Shown here: positions 5,995-6,181 of the stretch, piece by piece
Numbering within the stretch: position 1 is the first letter of the stretch
How the letters are laid out: every line of letters starts with the position of its first letter
Source: a bacterium UBA3734
GTDB lineage: Bacteria > Bacteroidota > Bacteroidia > Bacteroidales > Bacteroidaceae
Direction: 5' to 3'
DNA: 6,181 nt
Assembly (NCBI GenBank): GCA_002372575.1
Contig: DFHC01000127.1
Span: 303-6,483, forward strand
The notes under the pieces: model-generated
What the model was told of the DNA's origin: nothing
Seen by the model: only the letters and a program-made list of their open reading frames with translations
The model's database searches: none
Position numbers and translations under genes: made by a program

Positions 5995-6181
5995 TGTTTT
6001 CTTCATATATTCCCAATCCGCATCGCTATGACCTCAGCGACCAAATCTATCGTCGTTGCGGTCGTTCTGGCGTTTTGCTGCCCAAGGTGTCATTAGGATT
6101 TTGGCATAATTTCGGGTCGGAAGATCCCTACGACCGCAGTCGTGCCATCACACATTATGCCTTCGACCACGGCATCACCCA
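5991..6181 (+). CDS. Aldo/keto reductase, YghZ (L-glyceraldehyde 3-phosphate reductase)-like, N-terminal part
   Basis: The reading frame is open to the end of the window (63 codons), so the gene is cut by the window edge. The visible N-terminus has the segment IPNPHRYD, then YRRCGRSGVLLPKVSLGFWHNFG and a later AFDHGITH. This closely follows the YghZ/Kv-beta-like branch of the aldo/keto reductase superfamily: a TIM barrel that uses NADPH to reduce aldehydes, with members acting on L-glyceraldehyde 3-phosphate or methylglyoxal. The catalytic Asp, Tyr, Lys and His lie beyond the window. The start is ATGATG at 5991-5996; either Met is possible. The first overlaps the ispG TGA by 4 bp, which suggests translational coupling within the purE-ispG operon. 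Codons here look richer in CGT, TAT and CAT than those of ispG. The family call is firm; the substrate is not. Confidence 0.88.
   Translation, partial: MMFSSYIPNPHRYDLSDQIYRRCGRSGVLLPKVSLGFWHNFGSEDPYDRSRAITHYAFDHGIT

Noticed and set aside
4921..6006. Long open frame of 361 codons on the minus strand opposite ispG
   Set aside because: It is His/Arg/Val-rich with no recognisable motif and is fully antisense to a highly conserved gene; it is a by-product of GC-rich codon usage. The same holds for the minus-strand frames at 1605-2492, 648-1349 and 2548-3306.

Overview
The window comes from a Bacteroidota genome, most likely Bacteroidales and plausibly Prevotellaceae. Three things suggest this. 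Intergenic promoters match the Bacteroidota pattern TTTG-N19/20-TAnnTTTG, and Shine-Dalgarno sequences are weak or absent. One secreted protein ends in the DLQGRR...RGVYI...GKK signature common in Prevotella and Bacteroides. The CysS, RpoN, PurE and IspG sequences also have the character of that phylum. Genes are GC-rich and tightly packed, and the three intergenic gaps are AT-rich and only 120-135 bp each. No tRNA, rRNA, CRISPR array, insertion sequence or prophage gene was seen, so this is core chromosome.

Left part (1-371): the 5' end of cysS (cysteinyl-tRNA synthetase) runs leftward out of the window from a clear promoter. A short divergent intergenic region follows. A possible promoter there fires rightward into an operon of three genes (372-3195): an unnamed conserved protein of 216 aa, rpoN (sigma-54) six bases later, and a small PAP2-like membrane protein. 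The unnamed protein appears to consist of two diverged copies of one domain, each with a helix-turn-helix-like stretch. It sits directly before the sigma factor. A short 8-bp tandem repeat begins in the last codons of rpoN and runs into the gap before the membrane protein.

Middle (3196-4311): a strong Bacteroidota promoter drives a monocistronic gene for a secreted protein of unknown function. It is closed by a perfect 9-bp stem terminator. The next promoter, for purE, appears to use the loop of that terminator as its -33 element, so terminator and promoter overlap. A 13-bp palindrome lies at the predicted transcription start.

Right part (4312-6181): purE (purine synthesis), ispG (MEP isoprenoid pathway) and the start of an aldo/keto reductase of the YghZ type form a tight operon, with a 6-bp gap and then a 4-bp start/stop overlap. 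IspG carries the sequence signatures of the long, three-domain plant/Chlamydia/Bacteroidota type but is only 389 aa, because the central insert domain is missing.

The window does not contain an obvious new defence or mobile system. The observations most worth following are the duplicated-domain partner of RpoN, the compact IspG, and the fused terminator/promoter in front of purE.
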